Shown piece after piece: positions 8,732 to 18,166 of a DNA stretch of 64,000 bases; position 1 is the stretch's first letter, and the number at the start of each line of letters is the position of its first letter. Position numbers and translations under genes: made by a program. Origin of the DNA: Buchnera aphidicola (Pentalonia nigronervosa) (GTDB lineage: Bacteria; Pseudomonadota; Gammaproteobacteria; Enterobacterales; Enterobacteriaceae); assembly GCA_014622685.1 (NCBI GenBank), contig CP061275.1, positions 553,484 through 617,483 on the forward strand, read 5' to 3'. Under the pieces are notes generated by a model, which was not told where the DNA came from, did no database searches, and saw only the letters and a list, made by a program, of their open reading frames with translations.

Positions 8732-9859
8732 TGTTTTTTTACATAACACTATAAATTTTAAAATAGATAATAATTTTTTTTATAACATGTTTCATAGAAA
8801 TCAAAATTTTCAAGGTTTTGATGTTAATTTTGGTAAATATTTGATAGAAAAAACAATAAAGTTTGATAATGTTACCAAAGATGATAAAAATGATGATGAT
8901 CAGTATAATACATGTTTTAATTTTTCTATGAACAATTTAATACATTTTTTAAAAACACAGGATATTTTTTTACAAGACAACAAAAAAGATATCAAAGTAA
9001 AAAAAAAATATGTGTGTTTAAGAACAATGATCTAAATGTTTTAAATGCTTTAAAAAACACTGTTTTTTTCAAAAAAAAACAGGAGAAAAAAAAATTTAAT
9101 AATATTAAATCAAGTATATCAGATTCATATTGTATTAAACCACAATCTGAATTCTATAAATGCAATTACTTAAATGGTTTTGATATGTATAGAAATTCAA
9201 AAATAGCATATAAAAATCATCAGTTAAAGAAAAAAGTACTTAATTTATCTAATAAAAATAATTTTAAAAATGGAAATATTAATGATAATTTAAATTGTGT
9301 GAACAATGTTCAATCTAATAAATCTAGTTCTCTTGTTAATAAACAACAAAATATATGTCATAATTTAATTAATACAACTAATACGTTAAGAGAAAAAAAT
9401 AAGAAATATGTTGTTATATCAAACAAATCAACATTATTTTTAGATAACACACATAATTTATTTGAATGGAAAAAAGTAATAAATCAAACAATATTATTTT
9501 TAATTTCAAAAAAAATACATCAAGCTGAAATACATTTAAAGCCAGAATGCACAGGTTTAATACATATTCAAATCCAAATGCAACATAATCAAGCAATATT
9601 GAATTTATCTTCTGATCATGATAAAATTAAAAATTTTTTGAACAACTCTGTAGATTTTTTGAAGACTTCCTTAAAAAAGCGTGGAATTCAGTTAAAGAAA
9701 GTAAATATTTATAGTACAATGTTTTTCAAAAATAACCAATCGAAAAATCATTATTTTCACAATACTATCGTGAACAACGATAAGTTCAACACTGATATGT
9801 TATTGAAAAAAAAGCATCGAATACTCAAACAAGATAGAGCTGTTGATCTATATATATAA
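8712..9859 (+). CDS. fliK: Flagellar hook-length control protein FliK, frame-broken at an A10 tract
   Basis: FliK is the exported ruler that stops hook growth and switches export specificity. The first frame (from ATG 8712, or 8703 overlapping fliJ) runs to a TAA at 9035; the second frame then carries the conserved C-terminal domain (EWKKVINQTILFLI, AEIHLKPECTGLIHIQIQ, LKTSLKKRGIQLKKVNI). The frames meet at ten consecutive A (8999-9008). One extra A would give GTA AAA AAA AAA ATA TGT and a continuous 382-residue protein, against 375 in E. coli. A separate start of the second part at GTG 9014 is possible. The N-terminal half is low-complexity and Asn/Lys-rich. Confidence 0.8.
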
Positions 9860-9957
9860 ATTTTTAGAATAGTTTATTTTTGTTAGTAAATTTCGACAAT
9901 TATCAATTATTTGTTTTTAATTATGTTTTCAATCGCTTTTACCTATGAGGCATATGA

Positions 9958-10857
9958 ATGGGAAAAAGTAATAATATGCATGATACGTTAAAAAATCTTT
10001 GTCAACACGATCAAAATTTAAATAGTTTTCTTGCAGAGAAATATGTAAAAAAAATAGAACATATCAACAAAATTTTTATAGAGAAAACAATAAGTGCTGT
10101 TTTAAAATTGTTTAACTTTAAAATATGTTTAATTTCGTCTTCTATAAAAATAGAGTCTTATGATAAAATAAAAAAATTCGCTCCCTGCAGCATAATAAAA
10201 ATATTGCCCTTGAATAATCGAGCGTTTATAACATTTTCATCTAATTTTTTTTCTGTATTAATAGAAAGACTTTTTGGAGGTCATGATAATTTTGCGAGTA
10301 AAGTAAAGAAAAATACAGATATTACATTATCTGAAAAGTGTATTCGATCAAAAATTATGAAATTAATCATTACAGCTTATTCTAGTGCTTATCATGAATT
10401 TTATCCTATAGATTTTATTGATCTGAATGTATCAATGATTTTGAAAAAAACATGTTTTAATTCTAATAAAATTTTCTTAATTAATTTTTTTAGTTTTAAT
10501 GTTTTTAACACAGAAATTTTTTTTAGTATTTTTGTTCCATTGAGCGCACTTCACAAATTCAATAATATGCAACATATTACAAAAAAAGTAAATGAAAAAA
10601 TTATAAAAAATAATCTTTCAAGCAATATTTCTTTTGTTGATATACATGATGTTGAACTAAATATTTCTGTGAATTTGATTGATTTTTTTATACCTTGTTC
10701 TCAAGTAGAAAATTTGATCAAGGGTAGTGTTATATCAATTGATAAACCTGAAAAAACAATAGCTTATTTAGAAAATAAACCTATATTTTTTAGTAATTAT
10801 AAAATTTTTCATGAGCGCATTGTTGTTTTTGTGAAAAAATTTATCAAAAAAACATAG
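9958..10857 (+). CDS. fliM: Flagellar C-ring protein FliM, short N-terminus
   Basis: FliM links FliG to FliN and in motile cells binds CheY-P. It has 299 residues against 334 in E. coli. The homology begins about 40 residues into the E. coli protein, and the N-terminal CheY-binding motif (EIDALL) is absent. The middle domain keeps LIERLFGG, with the following GDG changed to GHD. The C-terminal SpoA-like domain is recognisable (VSLIDFFIPCSQVENLIKGSVISIDKPEKTI is its core, shown here in part: IDKPEKTIAYLENKP). ATG 9958 follows GAGG by 7 bases. The spacer before it lacks fliL. Confidence 0.85.
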   Translation: MGKSNNMHDTLKNLCQHDQNLNSFLAEKYVKKIEHINKIFIEKTISAVLKLFNFKICLISSSIKIESYDKIKKFAPCSIIKILPLNNRAFITFSSNFFSVLIERLFGGHDNFASKVKKNTDITLSEKCIRSKIMKLIITAYSSAYHEFYPIDFIDLNVSMILKKTCFNSNKIFLINFFSFNVFNTEIFFSIFVPLSALHKFNNMQHITKKVNEKIIKNNLSSNISFVDIHDVELNISVNLIDFFIPCSQVENLIKGSVISIDKPEKTIAYLENKPIFFSNYKIFHERIVVFVKKFIKKT

Positions 10858-10883
10858 TATTTGTAAAAATAAGGAACGTCTTA

Positions 10884-11273
10884 ATGGATAATACAGAAAA
10901 CATATATGTTCAACAAAAAAAAGACAAAAATAAAAAAAAAATACATAAAGAAATTAATGTGAATAAAAACGATACAAATTCAAAAAAAATAAAACGTGAC
11001 GATAACAAGAACACGTCTAATATTTTACAAGATCAAAAAAAAATTGTACTGAATACCTCAGCAATAGTACGAGTTGAGTTAGGAAAAACAAAAATTAAGA
11101 TTAGAGATTTTCTTAATTTATCTATAGGAAGTATGTTAACATTGGATAAGTTAAAACATGAACCGTTAAATATTTTTATTAATAATCGTCTAATTGGATT
11201 AGGTGAAATTGTATTTTTAGAAAATGAATATGGTATACGTATTACTAAGATAATGCGTTCTGAAAGTCAATAA
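10884..11273 (+). CDS. fliN: Flagellar C-ring protein FliN
   Basis: FliN forms the base of the C-ring and docks FliH-FliI cargo. The 129 residues have a very Lys/Asn-rich N-terminal third and then the SpoA domain (VRVELGKTKIKIRDFLNLSIGSMLTLDKL, cited in part as VELGKTKIKIRDFLNLSIGS; NIFINNRLIGLGEIV). Length is close to E. coli FliN (137). A ribosome site AAGGAACG precedes the ATG. It is 26 bases after fliM. Confidence 0.94.
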   Translation: MDNTENIYVQQKKDKNKKKIHKEINVNKNDTNSKKIKRDDNKNTSNILQDQKKIVLNTSAIVRVELGKTKIKIRDFLNLSIGSMLTLDKLKHEPLNIFINNRLIGLGEIVFLENEYGIRITKIMRSESQ

Positions 11274-11298
11274 ATTTTAACATGGAAATGCGTATTTT

Positions 11299-12438
11299 AT
11301 GGAAAATAATACATCTTTAAAATCTATATCAAATAATTTTCAAACAATATCAGATAATATACAATTTTCTCATATAGCAAGTTCATTGTCTGAAATAATA
11401 TTACTAATATTAATTTTAAGCTGGATTGTAAAAAAAATGTCTTTTTTAAAAACATCTTATACAACTACTTATATGCGAATTATAGATAAATTAACCATTG
11501 AACCTCATAAATCTATTATTATCATGGAAATACAAAATATAAGATTAGTTTTAGGTGTCACAGAAAAACATATTACGCATTTGTATACATTGTCATCTTT
11601 TTTAAAAAACGAAACGGTGAATAAAAAACAAATTGATTTATCATCAAAAAATGTATTTAGCGCTTTTTTAAAGAATTTATTTACATTTCCTTGGAAAAAA
11701 ACTATGTTTTTGCGAATTGTTTCATTCGTTTTTCTAACATTATTTTGTCCATCAGCATACGCTGAAATATCTGGTTTAACAAGTCATTTAATGCAAGATG
11801 GAAGTCAATCTTGGTCTGTTCCTATACAAACATTAGTTTTTTTGACGTCTCTAACTTTTCTTCCTGCGTTTCTTTTAATGATGACAAGCTTTACAAGGAT
11901 TATCATTGTTTTTAGTCTATTACGTAATGCGTTAGGCACACCATATGCGCCACCGAATCAAGTTTTACTTGGTTTAGCATTGTTACTTACTTTTTTTGTG
12001 ATGTCTCCGACATTTGATCAGATTTATAAAGATGCTTACATACCATTTTCTCAAGAACAAATGAATATGGAGAATGCAATTTTAAAAGCTTCATTACCCT
12101 TAAAGAAATTTATGCTTCATCAGACTCGTGTGCCCGATTTAGAATTATTTTCAAAATTAGCACATATTTCTGGTTTTAAAAGTCAACAGGACATTCCAAT
12201 GCGTATTTTATTGCCATCATTTATTACTAGCGAATTAAAAACGGCATTTCAAATTGGATTTACTATTTTTATACCATTTTTGATTATTGATTTGGTGGTT
12301 GCTAGTGTTTTAATGGCACTAGGTATGATGATGGTGCCGCCGTCGACGATTTCTCTACCTTTTAAATTGATGTTATTTGTACTAGTTGATGGATGGCAAT
12401 TGTTGATTACCTCGTTAGCACAAAGTTTTAATGCGTAA
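11299..12438 (+). CDS. fliP: FliO-FliP fusion, flagellar type III export gate
   Basis: One 379-codon frame covers two proteins. Residues 1 to about 125 look like FliO: a single transmembrane segment ([14 protein letters not shown], near 31-46) and the FliO core [20 protein letters not shown]. Residues 136-379 match all of FliP, including a signal-peptide-like segment ([17 protein letters not shown]), [20 protein letters not shown] and [20 protein letters not shown]. FliP forms the core of the export pore; FliO helps it assemble. An in-frame ATG at 11704 would give a 244-residue FliP (245 in E. coli), so separate FliP synthesis from inside the frame is possible. Confidence 0.93.
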   Translation: MENNTSLKSISNNFQTISDNIQFSHIASSLSEIILLILILSWIVKKMSFLKTSYTTTYMRIIDKLTIEPHKSIIIMEIQNIRLVLGVTEKHITHLYTLSSFLKNETVNKKQIDLSSKNVFSAFLKNLFTFPWKKTMFLRIVSFVFLTLFCPSAYAEISGLTSHLMQDGSQSWSVPIQTLVFLTSLTFLPAFLLMMTSFTRIIIVFSLLRNALGTPYAPPNQVLLGLALLLTFFVMSPTFDQIYKDAYIPFSQEQMNMENAILKASLPLKKFMLHQTRVPDLELFSKLAHISGFKSQQDIPMRILLPSFITSELKTAFQIGFTIFIPFLIIDLVVASVLMALGMMMVPPSTISLPFKLMLFVLVDGWQLLITSLAQSFNA

Positions 12439-12511
12439 TTTTTTTTATTTTTTATTTTAGTAATAAATTATTATGATAGGTTTTAAATTTATTTAATAAA
12501 CGGAGATTTTT

Positions 12512-12781
12512 ATGACGCCTGAGTATGTCATGGAATTATTTCATCAATCTGCAAAAGTTGCACTGATCTTATCTGCACCGTTGTTATTAGCTGCATTAAT
12601 CAGTGGTTTAATTATTAGTATATTACAAGCTGCAACACAAATTAATGAACAAACATTGTCTTTCATTCCCAAAATTATTTCTATTGTAGGAGTTATTGCA
12701 ATATTTGGTCCTTGGATGTTGGGTGTTATGTTAGATTATATACATAATTTATTTAATAGTATACCGTTAATCGTGAAATAA
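12512..12781 (+). CDS. fliQ: Flagellar export gate protein FliQ
   Basis: FliQ is a small two-helix membrane component of the FliPQR pore. All 89 residues, the family length, align with E. coli FliQ (MTPEYVMELFHQSAKVAL; AALISGLIISILQAATQINE; LSFIPKIISI). ACGGAGAT is a good ribosome site. The stop codon shares a base with the fliR start (TAATG). Confidence 0.97.
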   Translation: MTPEYVMELFHQSAKVALILSAPLLLAALISGLIISILQAATQINEQTLSFIPKIISIVGVIAIFGPWMLGVMLDYIHNLFNSIPLIVK

Positions 12782-13548
12782 TGATTACATTTAATTCTAC
12801 ACAACTAATTGCGTTAATAAGTAGTTTTTTTTGGCCATTAATAAGAATTTTTTCTTTTTTTTCAACGGCTGTTTTTTTTGACAATAAAATTATTAGTAGA
12901 AAGAGTAAAATAATTTTATCTAGTTTGATTAGTTGGTTGATTTTTCCATTTTTACCTACAATTGATATAGAATTATTTTCATGTTTTGGTATAATTACGT
13001 GTTTTTATCAAATTTTAATTGGTATTGTATTGGGTTTGACTACACAGTTTATTTTTTCAGCAATTAGTTTATCTGGAGAAATTATAGGCTTGCAAATGGG
13101 TTTATCATTTGCAACTTTTTTTAATCATAATAATTACATTGGTGTTTCGATAATATCACGTTTTTTAAATATTTTAATGTTTTGTTTTTTTTTGGCATTA
13201 AATGCGCATCTTGACATAATTTCTGTATTAGTTAATAGTTTTAATAGCATACCAATTAATATAGTATTTATTCATAAAAATACATTTTTAATATTATTAC
13301 AATTTTTTAGTCATATTTTTCTTGATAGTATTATTTTAATTTTTCCGATTATGATTTGCTTATTAGCATTAAATTTTGTCATGAGTCTATTAAATCGTAT
13401 ATCATCTCAAATATCTATTTTTTCTATTGGTTTTCCTTTAAATTTGTTAATTGGTATGTTAATGTTATATCTTTTAATTTCGGATATGTTGCCAATTTTT
13501 AAAAATATGTTAATTAAACTGCTGTCTTTATATATTCAGATTTTCTAA
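12781..13548 (+). CDS. fliR: Flagellar export gate protein FliR
   Basis: FliR closes the FliPQR export pore in the inner membrane. The 255 residues (261 in E. coli) form about six hydrophobic segments; the best conserved stretch is GEIIGLQMGLSFATFFN. The gene starts on the last base of the fliQ stop codon and ends the flagellar run; a strong bidirectional hairpin follows. Confidence 0.94.
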   Translation: MITFNSTQLIALISSFFWPLIRIFSFFSTAVFFDNKIISRKSKIILSSLISWLIFPFLPTIDIELFSCFGIITCFYQILIGIVLGLTTQFIFSAISLSGEIIGLQMGLSFATFFNHNNYIGVSIISRFLNILMFCFFLALNAHLDIISVLVNSFNSIPINIVFIHKNTFLILLQFFSHIFLDSIILIFPIMICLLALNFVMSLLNRISSQISIFSIGFPLNLLIGMLMLYLLISDMLPIFKNMLIKLLSLYIQIF

Positions 13549-13621
13549 AAACGAGTTTTTTCATTATTAGAATTTACATAGTTATATACGTAATAATAAT
13601 TAAAATGTTTAATTTATCTGT

Positions 13622-13657
13622 AAATAAAGTATAATTTTTTAAAATTATACTTTATTT
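13622..13657. terminator. Bidirectional terminator between fliR and rpmG
   Basis: Seventeen-base perfect arms (AAATAAAGTATAATTTT and its complement) flank a TT loop. T runs follow on the plus side and the stem itself ends in T on either strand. It sits between convergent fliR and rpmG, so it can end both. Confidence 0.8.
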
Positions 13658-13682
13658 TTTTAAGAAAGAGAAAGAAATTTTT

Positions 13683-13850
13683 TTATTTTAATTTTCCCTC
13701 ATTATATAAGACATGTTTTCGAATTACAGGATCATATTTTTTAAATTGTAGTTTATCTGGTGTGTTTCTTTTATTTTTAGTGGTTGTGTAATAGTGTCCT
13801 GTTCCTGCAGATGAAATCATTTTTATTTTTTCACGATTTTTTTTTGCCAT
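13683..13850 (-). CDS. rpmG: 50S ribosomal protein L33
   Basis: Fifty-five codons on the minus strand read [20 protein letters not shown] and continue as [20 protein letters not shown] to a TAA at 13685. Length and sequence match E. coli L33 (55 residues), the form without zinc-ribbon cysteines. It lies 12 bases after rpmB on the same strand, the usual rpmB-rpmG pair. Confidence 0.97.
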   Translation of the reverse strand: MAKKNREKIKMISSAGTGHYYTTTKNKRNTPDKLQFKKYDPVIRKHVLYNEGKLK

Positions 13851-13862
13851 TATTAAAAATCC

Positions 13863-14090
13863 TTATTTTTTACAATTTATATTTTTTATGATAGATTCAA
13901 TTCCGTTTTTATCAATAATACGCATCCCGTTTGTTGAAACTCTTAATTTTATAAATCTTTTTTGATCTGGTATCCAAAAACGATGGTCATGTATGTTTGG
14001 GGAAAATTTTTTTTTAGTTGCATTCATAGCATGTGATCGATTATTACCAATCATTCTTTTTTTTCCAGTAATTTGGCATATTCGGGACAT
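13863..14090 (-). CDS. rpmB: 50S ribosomal protein L28
   Basis: L28 is a large-subunit protein near the E site. The 75 residues match E. coli L28 (78): [20 protein letters not shown], then [20 protein letters not shown] and a lysine-rich end. A ribosome site AAGGAAAA precedes the ATG. It is the first gene of the rpmB-rpmG unit. Confidence 0.97.
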   Translation of the reverse strand: MSRICQITGKKRMIGNNRSHAMNATKKKFSPNIHDHRFWIPDQKRFIKLRVSTNGMRIIDKNGIESIIKNINCKK

Positions 14091-14449
14091 AATTTTTTCC
14101 TTATTTTGAGTTAAAACATATTGAATAATATTTGATGCATCATAAGAATAATAACATATTAAAGAATATCAGTGTTTATAGATATTTTTAGTATTGTTGA
14201 ATGCATATTGTGATTATTTACAGGTGTTTTATTATTAAAATTTATATTATTTTTTAATAATTGTGTAGTTAAAAGTATATTTTTTGATTTTTTAGTTTAA
14301 ATTAAATATTTTTTTTAAAATTGAAATATAGAAAAATATCATTTTGATGCCGAATTTGATATAATATGCATTATATTTTTAATTGCTTTGTTTAAAATGA
14401 ATTAACAATATTTTTTTATAAACTAATGTTAAAATTAAAATAATCTTTT
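14091..14449. other. Non-coding divergent spacer between rpmB and tamB
   Basis: The 359-base AT-rich spacer should hold the promoters of rpmB-rpmG (minus) and tamB (plus). A TATAAT lies near 14359-14364, about 90 bases before tamB, but no convincing -35 goes with it. No open frame and no gene remnant was recognised. Confidence 0.5.
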
Positions 14450-17365
14450 ATGAGTGTATTCCAAAAATATTTATCTAAATTTTCTATTTTGATTTCTATT
14501 TTTTGTATTTTATTGTTACTATTATTAGAAAGCAATATTGGATTTAAATATATTTTGTATCTTTCTAACTATTGTTTTTTAGATTTAAATATTGACGGTA
14601 TATCAGGTAATTGGAGAGATTTTAAAATTAAGAGTGTTTATGTTGATCAGCCTGACTTTATTATGAAAGCATCAAATGTACATATACAAACAGATATGAA
14701 CTCTTTATGTCATATTTCAACAATATTTAAATATATTAAAATAAAAGATTTAATTGTTTTATTTAAAAAAGATAAATTTTTTCCATCAAATAGTAGTATG
14801 TCAATTCATTTTTTAAAAAAAAATTCTGTTATTCGAAATCCATTCTATGTAAAGAAAATATACGTTGATAAAATTTTATTGCACTCGAATCAAGGAGAAA
14901 TGCGATTTTTAAATGTATTGAGCGGAGTAAATGCAGAAAATCACAGTATTACATTATTTCCTACTAAAATAAAAAAAATTAGTGTGTTTTTTTTTCATAA
15001 GAACATGCAAAAAAAATTTAAGCATAAAAGTTTATTAAAAAAAAAATATGTTTTTTATAAAAGAAATATATATTTGTTATTAAATTCTATTTTAAAACAG
15101 CATAGTTCATTTTTTCCTATTGATATCAATGTCATGTTTGTAAAATGTCAAGAATTAATTTTTTTTAATTATAAAAATGTACGCTTTTCCAGTATTACGT
15201 TTACAGCAAAAATAAAAAAAAATGTTTTAAATATTAAGAAAATAAAATTATCTTGTCCATTTTTTAAAATAGAATCGCATGGTTGTTTGACGATTGAAAA
15301 AAATTTATCTATTTCATATTTTTTAAAAAATACAGTATTTATATCTGGTTTAAAAAGAAAAAAAATGTATGTTTGTTTCACTGGTAATATATATGATCGT
15401 TTAGTATTTCAAATAAAATGTAAAAATTTGTTTAATTTTAGAATTCATGGTGCATTTTTATTGAATTCATTAAATTATCCATTTTTTATCACTGCCAGAA
15501 GTCATCATGTACATTTTTCTGAAAATACAGATGTCTTGTTAAATTTTTATCATGTTCATGCTATTTTGAAAGGTGACATAAATAATTATTTTATATTTTT
15601 TAAAAATATAATTCATATAAAAAATATACCGTCGATATTAATGCGTGTAAAAGCAAAAGGTAATTTTCAGCATATTTTTTTAAAAGAAATTAATTTTATC
15701 CCTATTAAAAATAAAAAATTAAATGACATTCATGTTACACAATTTAAAAAAAATATCGATGATCATGTGTATTTTGATCAATACATGTTAAATATATTTG
15801 GAAAAATTAAAATATTAAATAATTTATATCATGGTAATCGTAATATTTTTGTTCCGAAGATATATTTACATGGAAATATTATGGATAAGAAGATGTTGTT
15901 GTTAGGTTCGTTAAATTTTAGAAATTTACACTGTATAAATGTTCCAAAAATGAACTTATTTTTTGGAAAAAATCACTTATCTTTGCACGGTTCAGTAAAT
16001 CATCAATTACATATTAATACCTTTATACATGCTAATCATTTAGAGTATTTTTTTCCAGACTTAAAAGGAATGATAACTGCTGTATCAAATATAGATGGTG
16101 TTCGACTACACCCGATTGTGAAAGGTAATATTATAGGACGTAATTTATCTTGGCAAAAGATATATTTAAAACATGTCAATATACGTACAAATATACGTTT
16201 AATACATGGATCTTCAGGATATTTTATTTTAAATGCAAAGAATATATTTTTTTCTAAGTTTTTTATTCGTTCAATTTGTTTTCGATCGGTTTGGACAAAG
16301 TATAAAAAGCAATTTTCTTTTTTTATTAATAGCCATGTTTTTCGTGTGAAATTAAACATTAATAGTACTTTTAATGTAAAGTCGAAAAATTGGCATAGCA
16401 TTGCTAAAAAATTAAATATTTATACGTTTTTGGGTAAATGGCATTTAAAAAATTTTATATTTTTTAATAGTCATTATATAAACAAAAACATAATTTATAC
16501 CAGCAATATTTTTTTAAATAAAATTAGTTTATTTTCGGATTATATATATCAAAAAAAAATGTATTTATTTAATTTTTTTAAACGATCTTCTATTAGTTTT
16601 TCAGGTCAATTTTCTGTTGATACTCAATTAAAATGGACGTTTGGCAATGGTGTATCTAATGGAAATATATTTTTAACCGGTGATAATATTAAATTAAAAA
16701 AACGAAGTAATAAGATATATCTTCAAAAAAAAATAGATTGTTTAAAGATTGCTATTAATTTTCAGAATAGTAAAATACACACTAATTGGTGGATTAAAAA
16801 TTTACAAAATATGTCAAAAAAAAGTTATTTTTTTGGGTATTTAGATATTATAGATATTTATAAGAAAAAAAAGATAAATGGAAGAATTTTTTTTACAGAC
16901 TATTCGGCATCATATTTAAATTTTTTTAATACAAAATTTAAGCATATTAGTGGAATATTTAATAGTAATATTAACATTACTGGTTCACTGTATGAACCTC
17001 AAATATTAGCTGATATACATTTTAAAAATATTTTTTTTACGAATCATGATTTGTTAAAATATGTTGCTTTATGTTTCCATTCTTTTTTAAAAAATATAGA
17101 AATTTTTAAAATTAATGCAAAAATTTTTCTTAAAAATGGGCACATTGTATTAACATTAAAATCTGGTTTAAATAAAAATCAAAATCTTGAATGGAATATT
17201 GTATTTAATAGTAACAAGTCAATAATTGAAATTGTTCCTCGGATTAAATTACATTTCTTTTCACGATTGATTTTACATTATTTTCTTGGAAAATATAGTT
17301 TATTAGGATACATAGATTTTCATTTTTTTCATCTAGATATAGATGAAAAAAATTTTGTTATTTAG
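14450..17365 (+). CDS. tamB: TamB-like (YtfN) envelope protein, shortened
   Basis: TamB is an inner-membrane anchored, periplasm-spanning beta-structured protein implicated in lipid transport and outer-membrane assembly. An N-terminal transmembrane anchor lies near residues 11-27. The opening matches E. coli TamB (NIDGISGNWRDFKIKSVYVD, with the GxWRD core). The rest is a long, Lys/Phe/Ile-rich, poorly conserved beta-rich body. It has 971 residues against 1259, and the conserved C-terminal DUF490 end cannot be recognised. The frame is open for 2.9 kb, so it is not a simple pseudogene. No tamA lies next to it. Confidence 0.85.
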   Translation: MSVFQKYLSKFSILISIFCILLLLLLESNIGFKYILYLSNYCFLDLNIDGISGNWRDFKIKSVYVDQPDFIMKASNVHIQTDMNSLCHISTIFKYIKIKDLIVLFKKDKFFPSNSSMSIHFLKKNSVIRNPFYVKKIYVDKILLHSNQGEMRFLNVLSGVNAENHSITLFPTKIKKISVFFFHKNMQKKFKHKSLLKKKYVFYKRNIYLLLNSILKQHSSFFPIDINVMFVKCQELIFFNYKNVRFSSITFTAKIKKNVLNIKKIKLSCPFFKIESHGCLTIEKNLSISYFLKNTVFISGLKRKKMYVCFTGNIYDRLVFQIKCKNLFNFRIHGAFLLNSLNYPFFITARSHHVHFSENTDVLLNFYHVHAILKGDINNYFIFFKNIIHIKNIPSILMRVKAKGNFQHIFLKEINFIPIKNKKLNDIHVTQFKKNIDDHVYFDQYMLNIFGKIKILNNLYHGNRNIFVPKIYLHGNIMDKKMLLLGSLNFRNLHCINVPKMNLFFGKNHLSLHGSVNHQLHINTFIHANHLEYFFPDLKGMITAVSNIDGVRLHPIVKGNIIGRNLSWQKIYLKHVNIRTNIRLIHGSSGYFILNAKNIFFSKFFIRSICFRSVWTKYKKQFSFFINSHVFRVKLNINSTFNVKSKNWHSIAKKLNIYTFLGKWHLKNFIFFNSHYINKNIIYTSNIFLNKISLFSDYIYQKKMYLFNFFKRSSISFSGQFSVDTQLKWTFGNGVSNGNIFLTGDNIKLKKRSNKIYLQKKIDCLKIAINFQNSKIHTNWWIKNLQNMSKKSYFFGYLDIIDIYKKKKINGRIFFTDYSASYLNFFNTKFKHISGIFNSNINITGSLYEPQILADIHFKNIFFTNHDLLKYVALCFHSFLKNIEIFKINAKIFLKNGHIVLTLKSGLNKNQNLEWNIVFNSNKSIIEIVPRIKLHFFSRLILHYFLGKYSLLGYIDFHFFHLDIDEKNFVI

Positions 17366-17404
17366 ATTTTTATTTAACGGTATTTTTTAATCTGATTTGA
17401 AACA

Positions 17405-17938
17405 TTATATTTTATTTTTATATCGTGTATAGGATTCATGAATTTCGTCTTTCGCTGCTTCGTGATTTCCCCATCCAAGAATTTTTACCCATTTATTGTT
17501 TTCTAGGTTTTTGTAATTTTGGAAAAAATGTACAATTTGTTTTTTTAATAAATTAGATATGTCAGATATATTGTTTATATTTTTATATTCTTCACAAATT
17601 TTTACATTTGGGACAGCAATGATTTTTGCATCATGTCCTGCTTCGTCATGCATTTTTAAAATACCAATGGGTCTACAATGAATAACTGTATTAGATTGTA
17701 TCGGATAAGGTGAGGGAACTAAAACGTCTAAAGGATCATTGTCAAGTGATAAAGTTTGGTTAATATATCCGTAATTACATGGATAAAACATTGGTGTAGG
17801 TATAAATCTATCTACAAATAGCACACCGGATTTTTTGTCAATTTCATATTTTATAGGATATGAATTCGATGGAATTTCTATTATAACATATATATCATTA
17901 GGGATATTATCTCCTGCCTTTACTTTATTGATGCTCAC
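17405..17938 (-). CDS. ppa: Inorganic pyrophosphatase
   Basis: Hydrolyses pyrophosphate to phosphate, pulling biosynthetic reactions forward. The 177 residues match E. coli Ppa (176). The family I signature SLDNDPLDVLV carries the metal-binding aspartates, and FIPTPMFYPCNYGYINQT and GWGNHEAAKDEIHES are also conserved. It converges with tamB across only 39 bases and is divergent from pmbA. Confidence 0.97.
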   Translation of the reverse strand: MSINKVKAGDNIPNDIYVIIEIPSNSYPIKYEIDKKSGVLFVDRFIPTPMFYPCNYGYINQTLSLDNDPLDVLVPSPYPIQSNTVIHCRPIGILKMHDEAGHDAKIIAVPNVKICEEYKNINNISDISNLLKKQIVHFFQNYKNLENNKWVKILGWGNHEAAKDEIHESYTRYKNKI

Positions 17939-18166
17939 GTTTATTCCTTAAATACATTTCGTATTTTGTAATTTTTCAATTGGTTTGAATATTCTTCTTT
18001 AAAATAGATATTTTTAATATTGTATATATTTCAGTGTGTCTTTTAAATATAATTTATTTATATATAAAAAAGTGATTACGTTTTGAAACGTAGTAATTAT
18101 TTGGATTATAGATGTTTTTTTTATATAATGTTAACATATAAAAATATATGTTTTAAGGATTTTTAA

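Noticed and set aside
8703..9035. A separate small gene between fliJ and fliK
   Set aside because: The +1 continuation at the A10 tract gives a normal FliK length, so it is better read as the FliK N-terminus.
16036..16401. 121-codon minus-strand frame inside tamB
   Set aside because: It is a shadow of tamB with no ribosome site or homology.
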